This document shows positions 17,534 to 24,955 of a DNA stretch of 53,549 nucleotides, piece after piece. Source of the DNA: Rhodoferax sp. (GTDB lineage Bacteria > Pseudomonadota > Gammaproteobacteria > Burkholderiales > Burkholderiaceae_C); contig JAUXWC010000194.1 in the NCBI GenBank assembly GCA_030685025.1, forward strand, positions 1 through 53,549, written 5' to 3'. The translations under genes and the position numbers were made by a program. The notes beneath the pieces are model-generated. The model saw only the letters and a list, made by a program, of their open reading frames with translations, searched no databases and was not told where the DNA came from. The number at the start of each line of letters is the position of its first letter. The first letter of the stretch is position 1.

Positions 17534-18475
17534 TCAAGGCAAGGTGCACGGCAAGGTGTAGCCGGCACCGCGAAACCAGCGCGCGAAGACCCGAAAATCC
17601 TGCTGCTGCGATGGCGTCAGGCGACCGTGGTGTTGACGCACCAGCCGTTCGGTGGCCACGTCCATCGGGCGTCTCGCAGCACTTTTGAACACCACCATGA
17701 ATGGCGCCAGCGGCGTCACATAGCGCCGCACACCGGCTCCCAGCAAGGCGGCAGCCTCGGACAACTCCTGCAGACTGAAAGCCGCCTTGAGCGACTGGAG
17801 ATAGTCCCGCGTGAACTGCGCGCTCTGGCAATCGCGCCGGTCGAATGCAAAGAAGCGCTGCGTACTGGCGCGCTTGAAGCGCCCGAAATCGACAAAGTAG
17901 ATGCCGCCACCGGGCTTGAGCACCCGTCCGGCCTCCCCCAGGGTGGCCCGCAGCGCGGCCCGGTCAGGCAGATGGTGCAGCGACATGGTGCAGATCACGC
18001 CGTCCATGGCCGCGTCATCGATACCCTGCAAACGGGTCATGTCGCCGCGCACCAGTTCAACGTTGTGTACACCGTTGCGCGCCAGCGTGTCGCGGGCACG
18101 CTGGAGCATGTTGGCCGAGGCATCGAGCCCGATGAAGTGGGCATCGGGATTGAGCAGGGCAAGCTGCGCCAACTGATTGGCTGGCCCACAGGCCAGGTCC
18201 AGCACACGCTCGCCGGGCCGAATCAGCGGCGTCATGTGCACCGCGTGATAGAGGTGGGTGAACGCCAGAACCCCCTCCTCGCCCCCGCTCGCAACAAACG
18301 CGGCAACCTGGAGCGGGTCGTCCATGATGAGTTGCGGTTCCGGTTCGCGAGCCAATTCCTGACGCGACAGGCGCTCAAGCAGCAAGTGAAACAACATGAC
18401 CGGACCCGACATCCGAGGTACGCCGTGCAGAGTTACTGGGTCAAAATGCTGGGCATGGCTGATGCCAAGGGCCAC
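17534..18475 (-). CDS. SAM-dependent methyltransferase (pigment cluster)
   Basis: Class I methyltransferase of 313 residues. The SAM motif VLDLACGPANQLAQL is near residue 98, HFIGLDASANML near 120 and GVICTMSLHHLPD near 165. It is longer than simple methyltransferases, with about 90 residues before the SAM domain (LLLERLSRQELAREPEP and onward). The GTG start at 18475 is uncertain; ATG at 18412 would shorten it by 21 residues. It is last in a five-gene - strand run starting with the chorismatase. Confidence 0.8.
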   Translation of the reverse strand: MALGISHAQHFDPVTLHGVPRMSGPVMLFHLLLERLSRQELAREPEPQLIMDDPLQVAAFVASGGEEGVLAFTHLYHAVHMTPLIRPGERVLDLACGPANQLAQLALLNPDAHFIGLDASANMLQRARDTLARNGVHNVELVRGDMTRLQGIDDAAMDGVICTMSLHHLPDRAALRATLGEAGRVLKPGGGIYFVDFGRFKRASTQRFFAFDRRDCQSAQFTRDYLQSLKAAFSLQELSEAAALLGAGVRRYVTPLAPFMVVFKSAARRPMDVATERLVRQHHGRLTPSQQQDFRVFARWFRGAGYTLPCTLP

Positions 18476-18495
18476 GCAAGGCGCGACTCATCGGA

Positions 18496-19269
18496 TCACA
18501 GCGGCTTGCTGGCCTGGTATTCCGCCAGAATGCTCATGCCCTTGACTTCGATGTGCCGGCGCACCTCGGTGAAACCGGCGGCTTTGAGCATGGCCAGCAC
18601 CTGCTCGGGCGGCACACAGGCCTCGATGGTGTCCCAGTAATAGCGCCACAGTTGGCGGGTGTTCTTCTTGCGACCAACCAGCAGCGCCAGTAAGGGCACA
18701 AAGCCCTTCATGTAGACCTTCAACAGGAAGCGCCCCCAACGGCTCTCGGGACAAGTGATTTCCAGCAGACACAGCTTGGCGCCCGGTTTCATGACACGAT
18801 GGAACTCGCGAAACGCGACCAGAAGGTCGCTGATGTGTCGAAGTGCGTAACCCATGCTCAAGAAATCGAAGTGGGCGTCGGCAAAGGGAATCGCCTCGGC
18901 GCTGCCCGGCACCAGCACCACGCCCGCCGGCACCTTGGCATTGGCCATCATGCCGGGGCTGGGGTCGACGCCAGTCACCAGGCTGGCCTCGCCCACGATG
19001 CGCGCGGCCTCGCGTGCCACCAGGCCTGTACCCACCCCCACGTCGACCACCCTCATCCCGGGCTTGAGGCCGGCCCGTTCCAGCGCCTGGCCCCGATACC
19101 ACAGGCCAGTACCGAATCCCAGGATGCGCTCCATGCGGTCGTAGTCCTCGGCCGTGCTGTCAAACATGTCACGCACGAAGCCGGCCCTGGCCTGCTCATC
19201 GCGGTAGTAGTCGGTCAGCGCAGCGTGCGGAGCCCCGGTGGAAGGAGTTGATTCGACGGGAGCATTCAT
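18496..19269 (-). CDS. UbiE/COQ5-like methyltransferase (pigment cluster)
   Basis: Methyltransferase of 257 residues. The SAM site VVDVGVGTGLVAREA is near residue 73, VTGVDPSPGMMANAK near 97 and GYALRHISD near 139, close to UbiE style (MFDSTAEDYDRM at the start). In this setting it more likely methylates the pigment's aromatic ring or hydroxyl than ubiquinone. It sits 6 bases after the GT2 gene. Confidence 0.82.
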   Translation of the reverse strand: MNAPVESTPSTGAPHAALTDYYRDEQARAGFVRDMFDSTAEDYDRMERILGFGTGLWYRGQALERAGLKPGMRVVDVGVGTGLVAREAARIVGEASLVTGVDPSPGMMANAKVPAGVVLVPGSAEAIPFADAHFDFLSMGYALRHISDLLVAFREFHRVMKPGAKLCLLEITCPESRWGRFLLKVYMKGFVPLLALLVGRKKNTRQLWRYYWDTIEACVPPEQVLAMLKAAGFTEVRRHIEVKGMSILAEYQASKPL

Positions 19270-19275
19270 AGGGGA

Positions 19276-20043
19276 TCACCGGGTTGGAGGAAAGAACTTG
19301 CGCCATAGCAGGAGCGGCAGGCGCAGCAGAAAACCAATCATCAGGCGTGTGTGCATCCAGGTGAGCAAGCAGTTGTCACGCCAGTAATTGAAATGCGACA
19401 CACCCCCTTCCTCAGCGCGCAGGTACTTGACTGGCGCTGGCAGGTTCACCGGTGGCACACCGGCCCAGCACAGACGCACCACCGCCTCGGGGTCGAAATC
19501 AAAGCGCCGCATCCAGCGCTGGCCGCGCATCACGCGGCACAATGGGTCAACCGGATAGACCCGAAAGCCGTAGAGCGAATCGCCAATACCCCTCCACAGC
19601 GTCTCCAGATTGGCCCACCAGTTGGACACCTGGCGGCCCTTGACGCGCAACATCGGCGCACTGACATCAAAGACCGGCACGCCCAGCACCATGGACCGGG
19701 GCGCCTGGCGCGAACAGGCCATGAAATCAGCAATCAGGGCGGCCGGATGCTGACCATCCGAGTCCATGCACAAGGCGTGCGTAAAGCCCTGGCGCGCGGC
19801 CTCCTCCAAGCCAAACAGGACAGCGGCGCCCTTGCCCTGGTTGTGGCTCCGGACCATCACCCGCAGACCCTCGTCTTGCGCCGCCAGGTCCAGCAAGCCG
19901 GCCGCGGTGCCGTCGGTGCTGCCGTCAACCACCACCCAGACCGGATTCCAATACACCCTGGCCTCACGCACCGTGTCATAGACCTTGCGCCCGGGGTTGT
20001 AGCTAGGAATCAGCACCAGATGGGATTTGGAAGGCACGCTCAC
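19276..20043 (-). CDS. Family 2 glycosyltransferase (pigment cluster)
   Basis: GT2 protein of 255 residues. The fold start LVLIPSYNPG is at residue 9, VVVDGSTDGT near 37 and the metal-binding DSD in LCMDSDGQHP near 94. A hydrophobic, basic C terminus (MIGFLLRLPLLLWRKFF) suggests membrane contact. It may transfer a sugar onto the polyene head group or a lipid carrier; xanthomonadin-type clusters also contain such an enzyme. Only one base separates it from the acyltransferase gene before it. Confidence 0.85.
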   Translation of the reverse strand: MSVPSKSHLVLIPSYNPGRKVYDTVREARVYWNPVWVVVDGSTDGTAAGLLDLAAQDEGLRVMVRSHNQGKGAAVLFGLEEAARQGFTHALCMDSDGQHPAALIADFMACSRQAPRSMVLGVPVFDVSAPMLRVKGRQVSNWWANLETLWRGIGDSLYGFRVYPVDPLCRVMRGQRWMRRFDFDPEAVVRLCWAGVPPVNLPAPVKYLRAEEGGVSHFNYWRDNCLLTWMHTRLMIGFLLRLPLLLWRKFFPPTR

Positions 20044-20044
20044 G

Positions 20045-20788
20045 TCAGACCCTCAGACTCGAATCAATAGAGGAGGTCAACTCCTGCTCAAAGTAGCGCT
20101 GCAACGCGCTGGCGGTGGCGGCGCTCTTGCCGGTCGCAGCCAGTTGCGAACCCAACGTTGCCTGGTAGACCAATGGAAATGTGGGCGGGCGCAACAGGGT
20201 CCAGCCTTTGCTCAGGTAGGGTGAATTGGTTCTGATGAGAATGGCCTGCAACGGCGCCCCCGAGCGTTTGGCAATCAAGGCCACGCCGGGTTTGAGGTCG
20301 TTCACCGGTTGCCGCGTGGTACGCGTCCCCTCGGGGAACACCAGCAAGTGCGGACCATGCCCGAGCGCCGCCGTGGCGGATCGCAACATCACGTCGACCT
20401 GCTGGTTGGACACATAACCTGCCAAGTAGGCGCCCACGCCAAACAGAATGTTGCTGCCAATACTCGCCTTCATCAGACACACGGCCTGATGCACCCGCGA
20501 GACGATCAAAAACACATCAATCATGCTCGGGTGATTGGCGACCAACACTAGATTTTGACGCCGATTGAGAACATCGAGTCCCCCCAGATCCAGGCGCATC
20601 AACCCACAACGCTCGGCGCCCCGCAAAAACAGGCGAAACAAGCCGCTGATCAATCGCTGCACGATGGGTTCGCGAAACGACTTGGGCGTCAGTACCAGCG
20701 GCACCAAGCCGACGTTTCCGACCAGCAGCATCAAGCCCAGCCACAACAGCATCAGGTAGAAGAGACACACTTGACCCAGGCGCAGCAT
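20045..20788 (-). CDS. PlsC-type 1-acylglycerol-phosphate acyltransferase (pigment cluster)
   Basis: Acyltransferase of 247 residues. One N-terminal membrane segment lies at about 6-35. The catalytic HxxxxD motif is in ANHPSMIDVF near residue 85 and the glycerol-phosphate-binding FPEGTRT near 151. It probably joins an acyl group or the polyene to a glycerolipid-like anchor. A different, LpxL-like acyltransferase is encoded at 8188, so the cluster has two types. Confidence 0.87.
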   Translation of the reverse strand: MLRLGQVCLFYLMLLWLGLMLLVGNVGLVPLVLTPKSFREPIVQRLISGLFRLFLRGAERCGLMRLDLGGLDVLNRRQNLVLVANHPSMIDVFLIVSRVHQAVCLMKASIGSNILFGVGAYLAGYVSNQQVDVMLRSATAALGHGPHLLVFPEGTRTTRQPVNDLKPGVALIAKRSGAPLQAILIRTNSPYLSKGWTLLRPPTFPLVYQATLGSQLAATGKSAATASALQRYFEQELTSSIDSSLRV

Positions 20789-20791
20789 CGC

Positions 20792-21820
20792 TTAGTCCCT
20801 GGAGCCCGGCGTGGCTTGACCCTCGGCTTCGACTTCCACCAGCAAGTCCGCGCGGCAGATATCCGCCTGCAGGAAACAAAACCGCGTCATGCCTTGCGCC
20901 AACAAGTACTCGCTGACCAATTGGTAGTCCGCCGCGTGCCGAATGTACACTCGCCCCGTCAGCTCCGCCAGGTTCCACAGTGGGGCGCCCGCTCGTTGGT
21001 TGGCGCTATGCAGTACCGCCTCGATGTTGCGCACCGACTCCTTGACCTGGGCCAGGGTGTCCCCGGCGTGCAGCGTCTGATGGCCAACAATGCTGGCAGT
21101 CCCGCTGATAAAGAGCAGGTCATCCCCGGATGGCTGTGCCAGCCACGCCGCCCTTGAAAAAATCGGCGCATCGGTCCCGTACTGCTTGGGGTAGTGGTAC
21201 GAACTGACCTGGCGGGGGTTCTCGATCGCCACGGCGGGGCGTGTGCCAGCGAGCACGGCGATGCGCAGTCCGCCGGATTGCGTGCCCAGGGCGCACGCCG
21301 CGGGCGCCCCATCGCTCAGCGTATAGCCCGATTCGCGAAAGGCGTTCCTGCGCCCGGTGTTGAACAACTGGTAGCGCTCAATACCCCCATCGAACGCGTT
21401 GATGCGAGGAACAAAATTCCATATCCTGAGCAGGTGGGGACACTTGCGGTCTTGCAGCGTCTTCAGCAACGCCTGATACGCCCGCAAACTCTGATGCTCC
21501 AGCGACTCCTCGGGCAGAGAAACGATCGCAAACAGGAACTCCGCAGTCTGCATGCAGGCCACTTCGATGCCGCCGCTTACAGAGCGATAGGAAGCAACAG
21601 GACCATCTATGCCCCACCATTGCCGCACGTGTCGCTCGCCACCCAGGCACGCCATCGGAGCCCGAAGGCACAGACGGTCCTCGACCCCCGTCGCTTGTCC
21701 AGTACCCATCGATGGCCAAATGCCCCCCAACAGACATTGATCCGGGCTTGATCCACTGCGCTCAGCCGCAGGCGGCTCATAACGAACACTCAAGTTCTGC
21801 GTACTCATCTGCTTGGACAA
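20792..21820 (-). CDS. Chorismatase (XanB2/FkbO/Hyg5-like), hydroxybenzoate former
   Basis: Protein of 342 residues with features of the chorismate-hydrolase family: LRIWNFVPRIN near 166, QLFNTGRRNAF near 187, YHYPKQYGTDAPIFSRA near 243 and a C-terminal RidA-like part (LLFISGTASIVGHQT). In Xanthomonas, XanB2 turns chorismate into 3- and 4-hydroxybenzoate; the former is the xanthomonadin starter. This enzyme therefore explains where the aryl starter comes from. It is the first gene of the - strand run, 290 bases from ACP 2. ATG at 21820 or 21808 is possible. Confidence 0.85.
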   Translation of the reverse strand: MSKQMSTQNLSVRYEPPAAERSGSSPDQCLLGGIWPSMGTGQATGVEDRLCLRAPMACLGGERHVRQWWGIDGPVASYRSVSGGIEVACMQTAEFLFAIVSLPEESLEHQSLRAYQALLKTLQDRKCPHLLRIWNFVPRINAFDGGIERYQLFNTGRRNAFRESGYTLSDGAPAACALGTQSGGLRIAVLAGTRPAVAIENPRQVSSYHYPKQYGTDAPIFSRAAWLAQPSGDDLLFISGTASIVGHQTLHAGDTLAQVKESVRNIEAVLHSANQRAGAPLWNLAELTGRVYIRHAADYQLVSEYLLAQGMTRFCFLQADICRADLLVEVEAEGQATPGSRD

Positions 21821-22060
21821 AATCGACTATCCCCCATCGTTCATCTTTCGATCCGCGCGCACCCCGCAGCATTGCAGCAGTGTGTGGACTGGACCACCAG
21901 CCGGGGAGTCTATACCCTCGGCCACCCAGTTTCGTCCGGTCCGGCGTCAGCGTGCGCCATCGGATGGGGCGCCCCACGCGCCTGCCAGGCCGGCGTGGCG
22001 CGCGGCCCGGCGCTTGGAGAAGGCTCCCCATTGTCGATAATTCCGAGCGCTTGCGACGCC

Positions 22061-22087
22061 TGGACGGGCATGGGTCCCCGGTACAAT
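22061..22087 (+). promoter_or_regulatory. Possible promoter of the third pigment block
   Basis: TACAAT at 22082-22087 is a fair -10 box, 23 bases before the ACP 2 start. TGGACG at 22061-22066 is a weak -35 with 15-base spacing. The 290-base divergent gap 21821-22110 should also hold the promoter of the - strand run, but I see no clear box for it. The same TACAAT occurs before ACP 1. Confidence 0.3.
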
Positions 22088-22110
22088 TGCCGGCATCTGA
22101 GGTATCCCCT

Positions 22111-22392
22111 ATGCTCGAAAAAATCATCAAAGACTATCTGGTCAACATGGCGGAGGTTGATCCGGAGAAGTTCAGACAAACTGACCTCATGGTGGCCGAT
22201 CTGAAGCTGGACTCGCTGGGTCTGCTCGAAATGCTGTTCGAAGTCGAAGACAAGTTCGGTTTTCAGATCGCCGACCCCATGCGCTTCCTGACCATGAGTT
22301 ACGCGCAGATGGTGGCCGAAATTGAAGCGTCCGTGCGTGCCCACCACAATGGCCAACTACCCGCGATGGACGCTGCCCAGGCTGGCGGCTGA
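22111..22392 (+). CDS. Acyl carrier protein, aryl-polyene cluster (ACP 2)
   Basis: Carrier protein of 93 residues with the phosphopantetheine serine in LKLDSLGLLE (Ser35). The motif and length differ clearly from ACP 1, so the two ACPs are probably specialised, for example one for the starter and one for chain growth. TGAGGT seven bases before the ATG is a good ribosome site. The stop abuts the GTG start of the next ketosynthase. Confidence 0.88.
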   Translation: MLEKIIKDYLVNMAEVDPEKFRQTDLMVADLKLDSLGLLEMLFEVEDKFGFQIADPMRFLTMSYAQMVAEIEASVRAHHNGQLPAMDAAQAGG

Positions 22393-23652
22393 GTGAAGCG
22401 GGTACTCGTCACCGGGCTTGGCATCACTTCCCCGCTCGGCGCGGACAAGGCGGCAAGTTTTGCCGCAGCGCTGGAGGCCCGCAGCGCGGTCCGGCCGGCA
22501 CCAGACGACATCACGGCGCGGTTGCCCCATGTCCTGCTAGCACCCGCTGCCGTTGAACCCGACACGCTGCTGGACAAGAAATATGGCGCGCTGGACCGCG
22601 CTGTTCAGTTCGCCTTGGTGGCGGCCCAAGAGGCCCTGGCCGACGCGGCCATCGCCGCCGCCCCGGTCGACGCGACCCGCTTCGGCGTCTTTGTTGGCAT
22701 CGGCTTCGGCGGCGCCCACACTCTGGACAGCCTGTACACGCGCTACTTCGAGGCGGTCCACACCCCCACCCATGCGCGCCAGAATCCGACCATCATGCAC
22801 CCCTTGTCGGTGCCCCGCATGATGTCCAATGCCGCCGCGGCAGCGGTGTCCATGCGTTATGGTCTGCGGGGCCCGAGCAACACCTATTGCGTCGCGTGCG
22901 CGTCGTCGGCGGTGGCCATCGGCGAGGCATTTCGCGCCATCCGGCACGGCTACATCGACGCTGCAATGGTCATAGGGACCGAAGCGATGTTGACTGCCGG
23001 TTCCTTGATGGCCTGGAATGCACTGCGTGTCATGGCCAAGTCCGACGGTGCCAACCCGCAACGCAGTTGCCGCCCATTTTCGCTCGGCCGCAGTGGCTTT
23101 GTGCTGGGCGAAGGTGCCGCTGCGCTGGTCCTGGAGAGCGAGACCCGCGCCATCAAGCGCCAAGCCAAGGTGGTCGCGGAGATGGGCGGCTACGGCTGCA
23201 GCAGCGACGCGGAACACCTCACCACACCAACCGTGCACGGGCAAGTCGCGGCCATGCAACAAGCGCTTGACGAGGCAAGGCTTGGTCCGCAGGATGTTCA
23301 GTACCTCAACGCACACGGCACGGCCACGGACATGGGCGACGTGATCGAGACCCAGTCCATTCGCGCCGTATTTGGTCCATTCTCCGACCAACTGGCCGTC
23401 AGTTCGACCAAGGCATTGCACGGCCACCTGATCGGCGCTGGCGGTGCCATGGAGTTTGCGCTCAGCATCATGGCGATGAACAGCGGCTCTCTGCCGCCCA
23501 CCGCGCACCTGGATCAGCCGGACCCGCGCTGCGACCTGGACTTCATACCGCTGCATGCGCGACACGGTTGCAACGTTCAGGCAGTGATGTCCAACTCTTT
23601 CGCGTTTGGTGGCAGCAATGCGACCCTGCTCGCGCGCCGTTACGCGCCATGA
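22393..23652 (+). CDS. Beta-ketoacyl-ACP synthase II type (ketosynthase 2, aryl polyene)
   Basis: FabF-like condensing enzyme of 419 residues with all active-site parts: VACASSAVAIGEA (Cys near 168), NAHGTATDMGD (His near 308) and TKALHGHLIGAGGA (His near 345). It begins with GTG directly after the ACP stop and overlaps the dehydratase start (ATGA). In characterised aryl-polyene systems a stand-alone ketosynthase homodimer acts besides the KS-CLF pair; this gene is the likely counterpart. Confidence 0.9.
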   Translation: MKRVLVTGLGITSPLGADKAASFAAALEARSAVRPAPDDITARLPHVLLAPAAVEPDTLLDKKYGALDRAVQFALVAAQEALADAAIAAAPVDATRFGVFVGIGFGGAHTLDSLYTRYFEAVHTPTHARQNPTIMHPLSVPRMMSNAAAAAVSMRYGLRGPSNTYCVACASSAVAIGEAFRAIRHGYIDAAMVIGTEAMLTAGSLMAWNALRVMAKSDGANPQRSCRPFSLGRSGFVLGEGAAALVLESETRAIKRQAKVVAEMGGYGCSSDAEHLTTPTVHGQVAAMQQALDEARLGPQDVQYLNAHGTATDMGDVIETQSIRAVFGPFSDQLAVSSTKALHGHLIGAGGAMEFALSIMAMNSGSLPPTAHLDQPDPRCDLDFIPLHARHGCNVQAVMSNSFAFGGSNATLLARRYAP

Positions 23653-24149
23653 CCAAGGAAGTCCTTCACTATCCCTTCGCCCTGGGCCGTACCGAGATCG
23701 AAGCGCTGCTGCCGCACCGGGGCGACATCTTCGTCTGCCAGCACCTGACCGTCGAAGGCAAACACCACTTCAAAGGCACGGCACGCTGGCCACTGGCCAA
23801 TGCGGTGATTCAGGGCCACTTCCCCGGGCTGCCGGTGGTGCCCGGCGTGCTACTGATCGAAGCCATGGCCCAGTTGGCCGGAGCCGGCCTGCTGGCGGGT
23901 GACCCCTACGTCCGGTCCCTCACTGGCGACTTGCTCGGCGTGCTGGCCTCGGTCCGCAAGTGCCTATTCAAACACCCGGTGCAGCCCGAGCGGGACGTGG
24001 AGTTTGTGATGCATTGCCGTCAGATGGCTCCCACGGCCGTGCAGGTGGCGGCAAGCGTCACGACCGGCGAAATCGAAGTGGCTCAGTTGGACATCGTGGT
24101 CGTGTACACCTCGCGACAGCAAATGATGAGCGCCTTCGACGGCGCCTGA
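23649..24149 (+). CDS. 3-hydroxyacyl-ACP dehydratase (FabZ-like)
   Basis: Hotdog protein of 166 residues with the FabZ signature: LLPHRGDIFVCQHL near residue 18 and GHFPGLPVVPGVLLIEAMAQ near 56-75 (catalytic His and Glu). It removes water from 3-hydroxyacyl-ACP to build the conjugated double bonds. The frame is open upstream within the ketosynthase gene, but ATG 23649 is supported by the four-base overlap and normal FabZ length. Last gene of the cluster. Confidence 0.9.
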   Translation: MTKEVLHYPFALGRTEIEALLPHRGDIFVCQHLTVEGKHHFKGTARWPLANAVIQGHFPGLPVVPGVLLIEAMAQLAGAGLLAGDPYVRSLTGDLLGVLASVRKCLFKHPVQPERDVEFVMHCRQMAPTAVQVAASVTTGEIEVAQLDIVVVYTSRQQMMSAFDGA

Positions 24150-24214
24150 TTGAAAGCCCTTGACGTGAAAGACCGTAGCGGCCAGCGACTTGAGATTCAC
24201 AAGGCATGTAGCGG

Positions 24215-24300
24215 CGTCATTGCGAGGAGCGAAGCGACGTGGCAATCCATCTTGGTGCGCCAACACCTGGATCGCCACGGCCTGCGGCCTCGCGATGACG
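24215..24300. repeat. Dispersed imperfect inverted repeat between convergent genes
   Basis: The left arm starts CGTCATTGCGAGG (24215) and runs to CAATCCAT (24250). The right arm starts GGATCGCCACGG (24268) and ends CGCGATGACG (24300), its imperfect complement. This gtcattgcgagg...gcgatgac type is known to me as a widespread dispersed repeat in bacterial genomes. It fills most of the 194-base gap between the dehydratase and PagL-like genes and could end transcription from both sides. Confidence 0.75.
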
Positions 24301-24343
24301 GGTCTCTTTCATCATCCGGGGCGTCGCTCAGGATTCATAAAAG

Positions 24344-24955
24344 TTAGTCGAATCTCCAGATCAACCCCAGGTTCAACCCCAACGCATCAATGCCCGGGTT
24401 GGGATTGGTCATGCCCAGATTGGAGTGGTGAACGAAGTAGGCTGATCCCGACAGCGCCAGGTTCTTGCCCAACTGCTGGCGCAGTCCGAGCTGCGTGAAC
24501 CAGTTGAGCGTGTGCCTCTGGCCCTGCCCGCCCTCCACGCCCTTGGCGTTGATGTAGCCCGCGCCACCACCGATGGAGAAGAACGCGGCGGTGGTCTTGT
24601 TGGGTAGCCACAGTTCAATCGACGGCGCACCGGAGAAGCCCAGGTAGAAGTCTTCAGCGCCACGCGGCAAGGTTTCGACCAGCAAGGCCAGGCGATGGCG
24701 AAACAGCAAACGGGTTCCATCGTTGTGCCGCCACAGGTCGAACACGGCCGGGCTGCGCCACACCAGTTGCGTCGGCACGACCCGGTAATCCAGGGGACTG
24801 TTGTGCTTGACCTTGGTGAGATAACCGGTCTCCAGGCTCCACTCCGCATGATCGGCCGGCAGATCCTGGGCCAGGGCGCCACGACTGCAAAGCGCCCACG
24901 CCAGCACGACCGCCAAGGCGCCATTCGACACCCGGCCCGAACTTGCGCGCGCCAT
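24344..24955 (-). CDS. PagL-like lipid A 3-O-deacylase / acyloxyacyl hydrolase
   Basis: Secreted protein of 203 residues. The signal peptide ends near residue 29 (CSRGALAQ). The remainder alternates like a small outer-membrane beta-barrel and ends in a typical terminal aromatic (LGLIWRFD). The catalytic His-x-Ser of PagL is visible in VHHSNLGM near residue 177, followed by NPNPGIDAL. PagL removes the 3-O-acyl chain of lipid A. It sits beside the pigment cluster, whose product is also expected in the outer membrane; a shared role is inference. Confidence 0.8.
   Translation of the reverse strand: MARASSGRVSNGALAVVLAWALCSRGALAQDLPADHAEWSLETGYLTKVKHNSPLDYRVVPTQLVWRSPAVFDLWRHNDGTRLLFRHRLALLVETLPRGAEDFYLGFSGAPSIELWLPNKTTAAFFSIGGGAGYINAKGVEGGQGQRHTLNWFTQLGLRQQLGKNLALSGSAYFVHHSNLGMTNPNPGIDALGLNLGLIWRFD

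Noticed and set aside
22051-22056. TTGCGA as -35 box for the third pigment block
   Set aside because: 25 bases from the TACAAT box, too far for sigma-70 spacing.
24150-24498. Short + strand frames over the region after the dehydratase gene
   Set aside because: They are formed by the inverted repeat and by antisense of the PagL-like gene; no protein motif.
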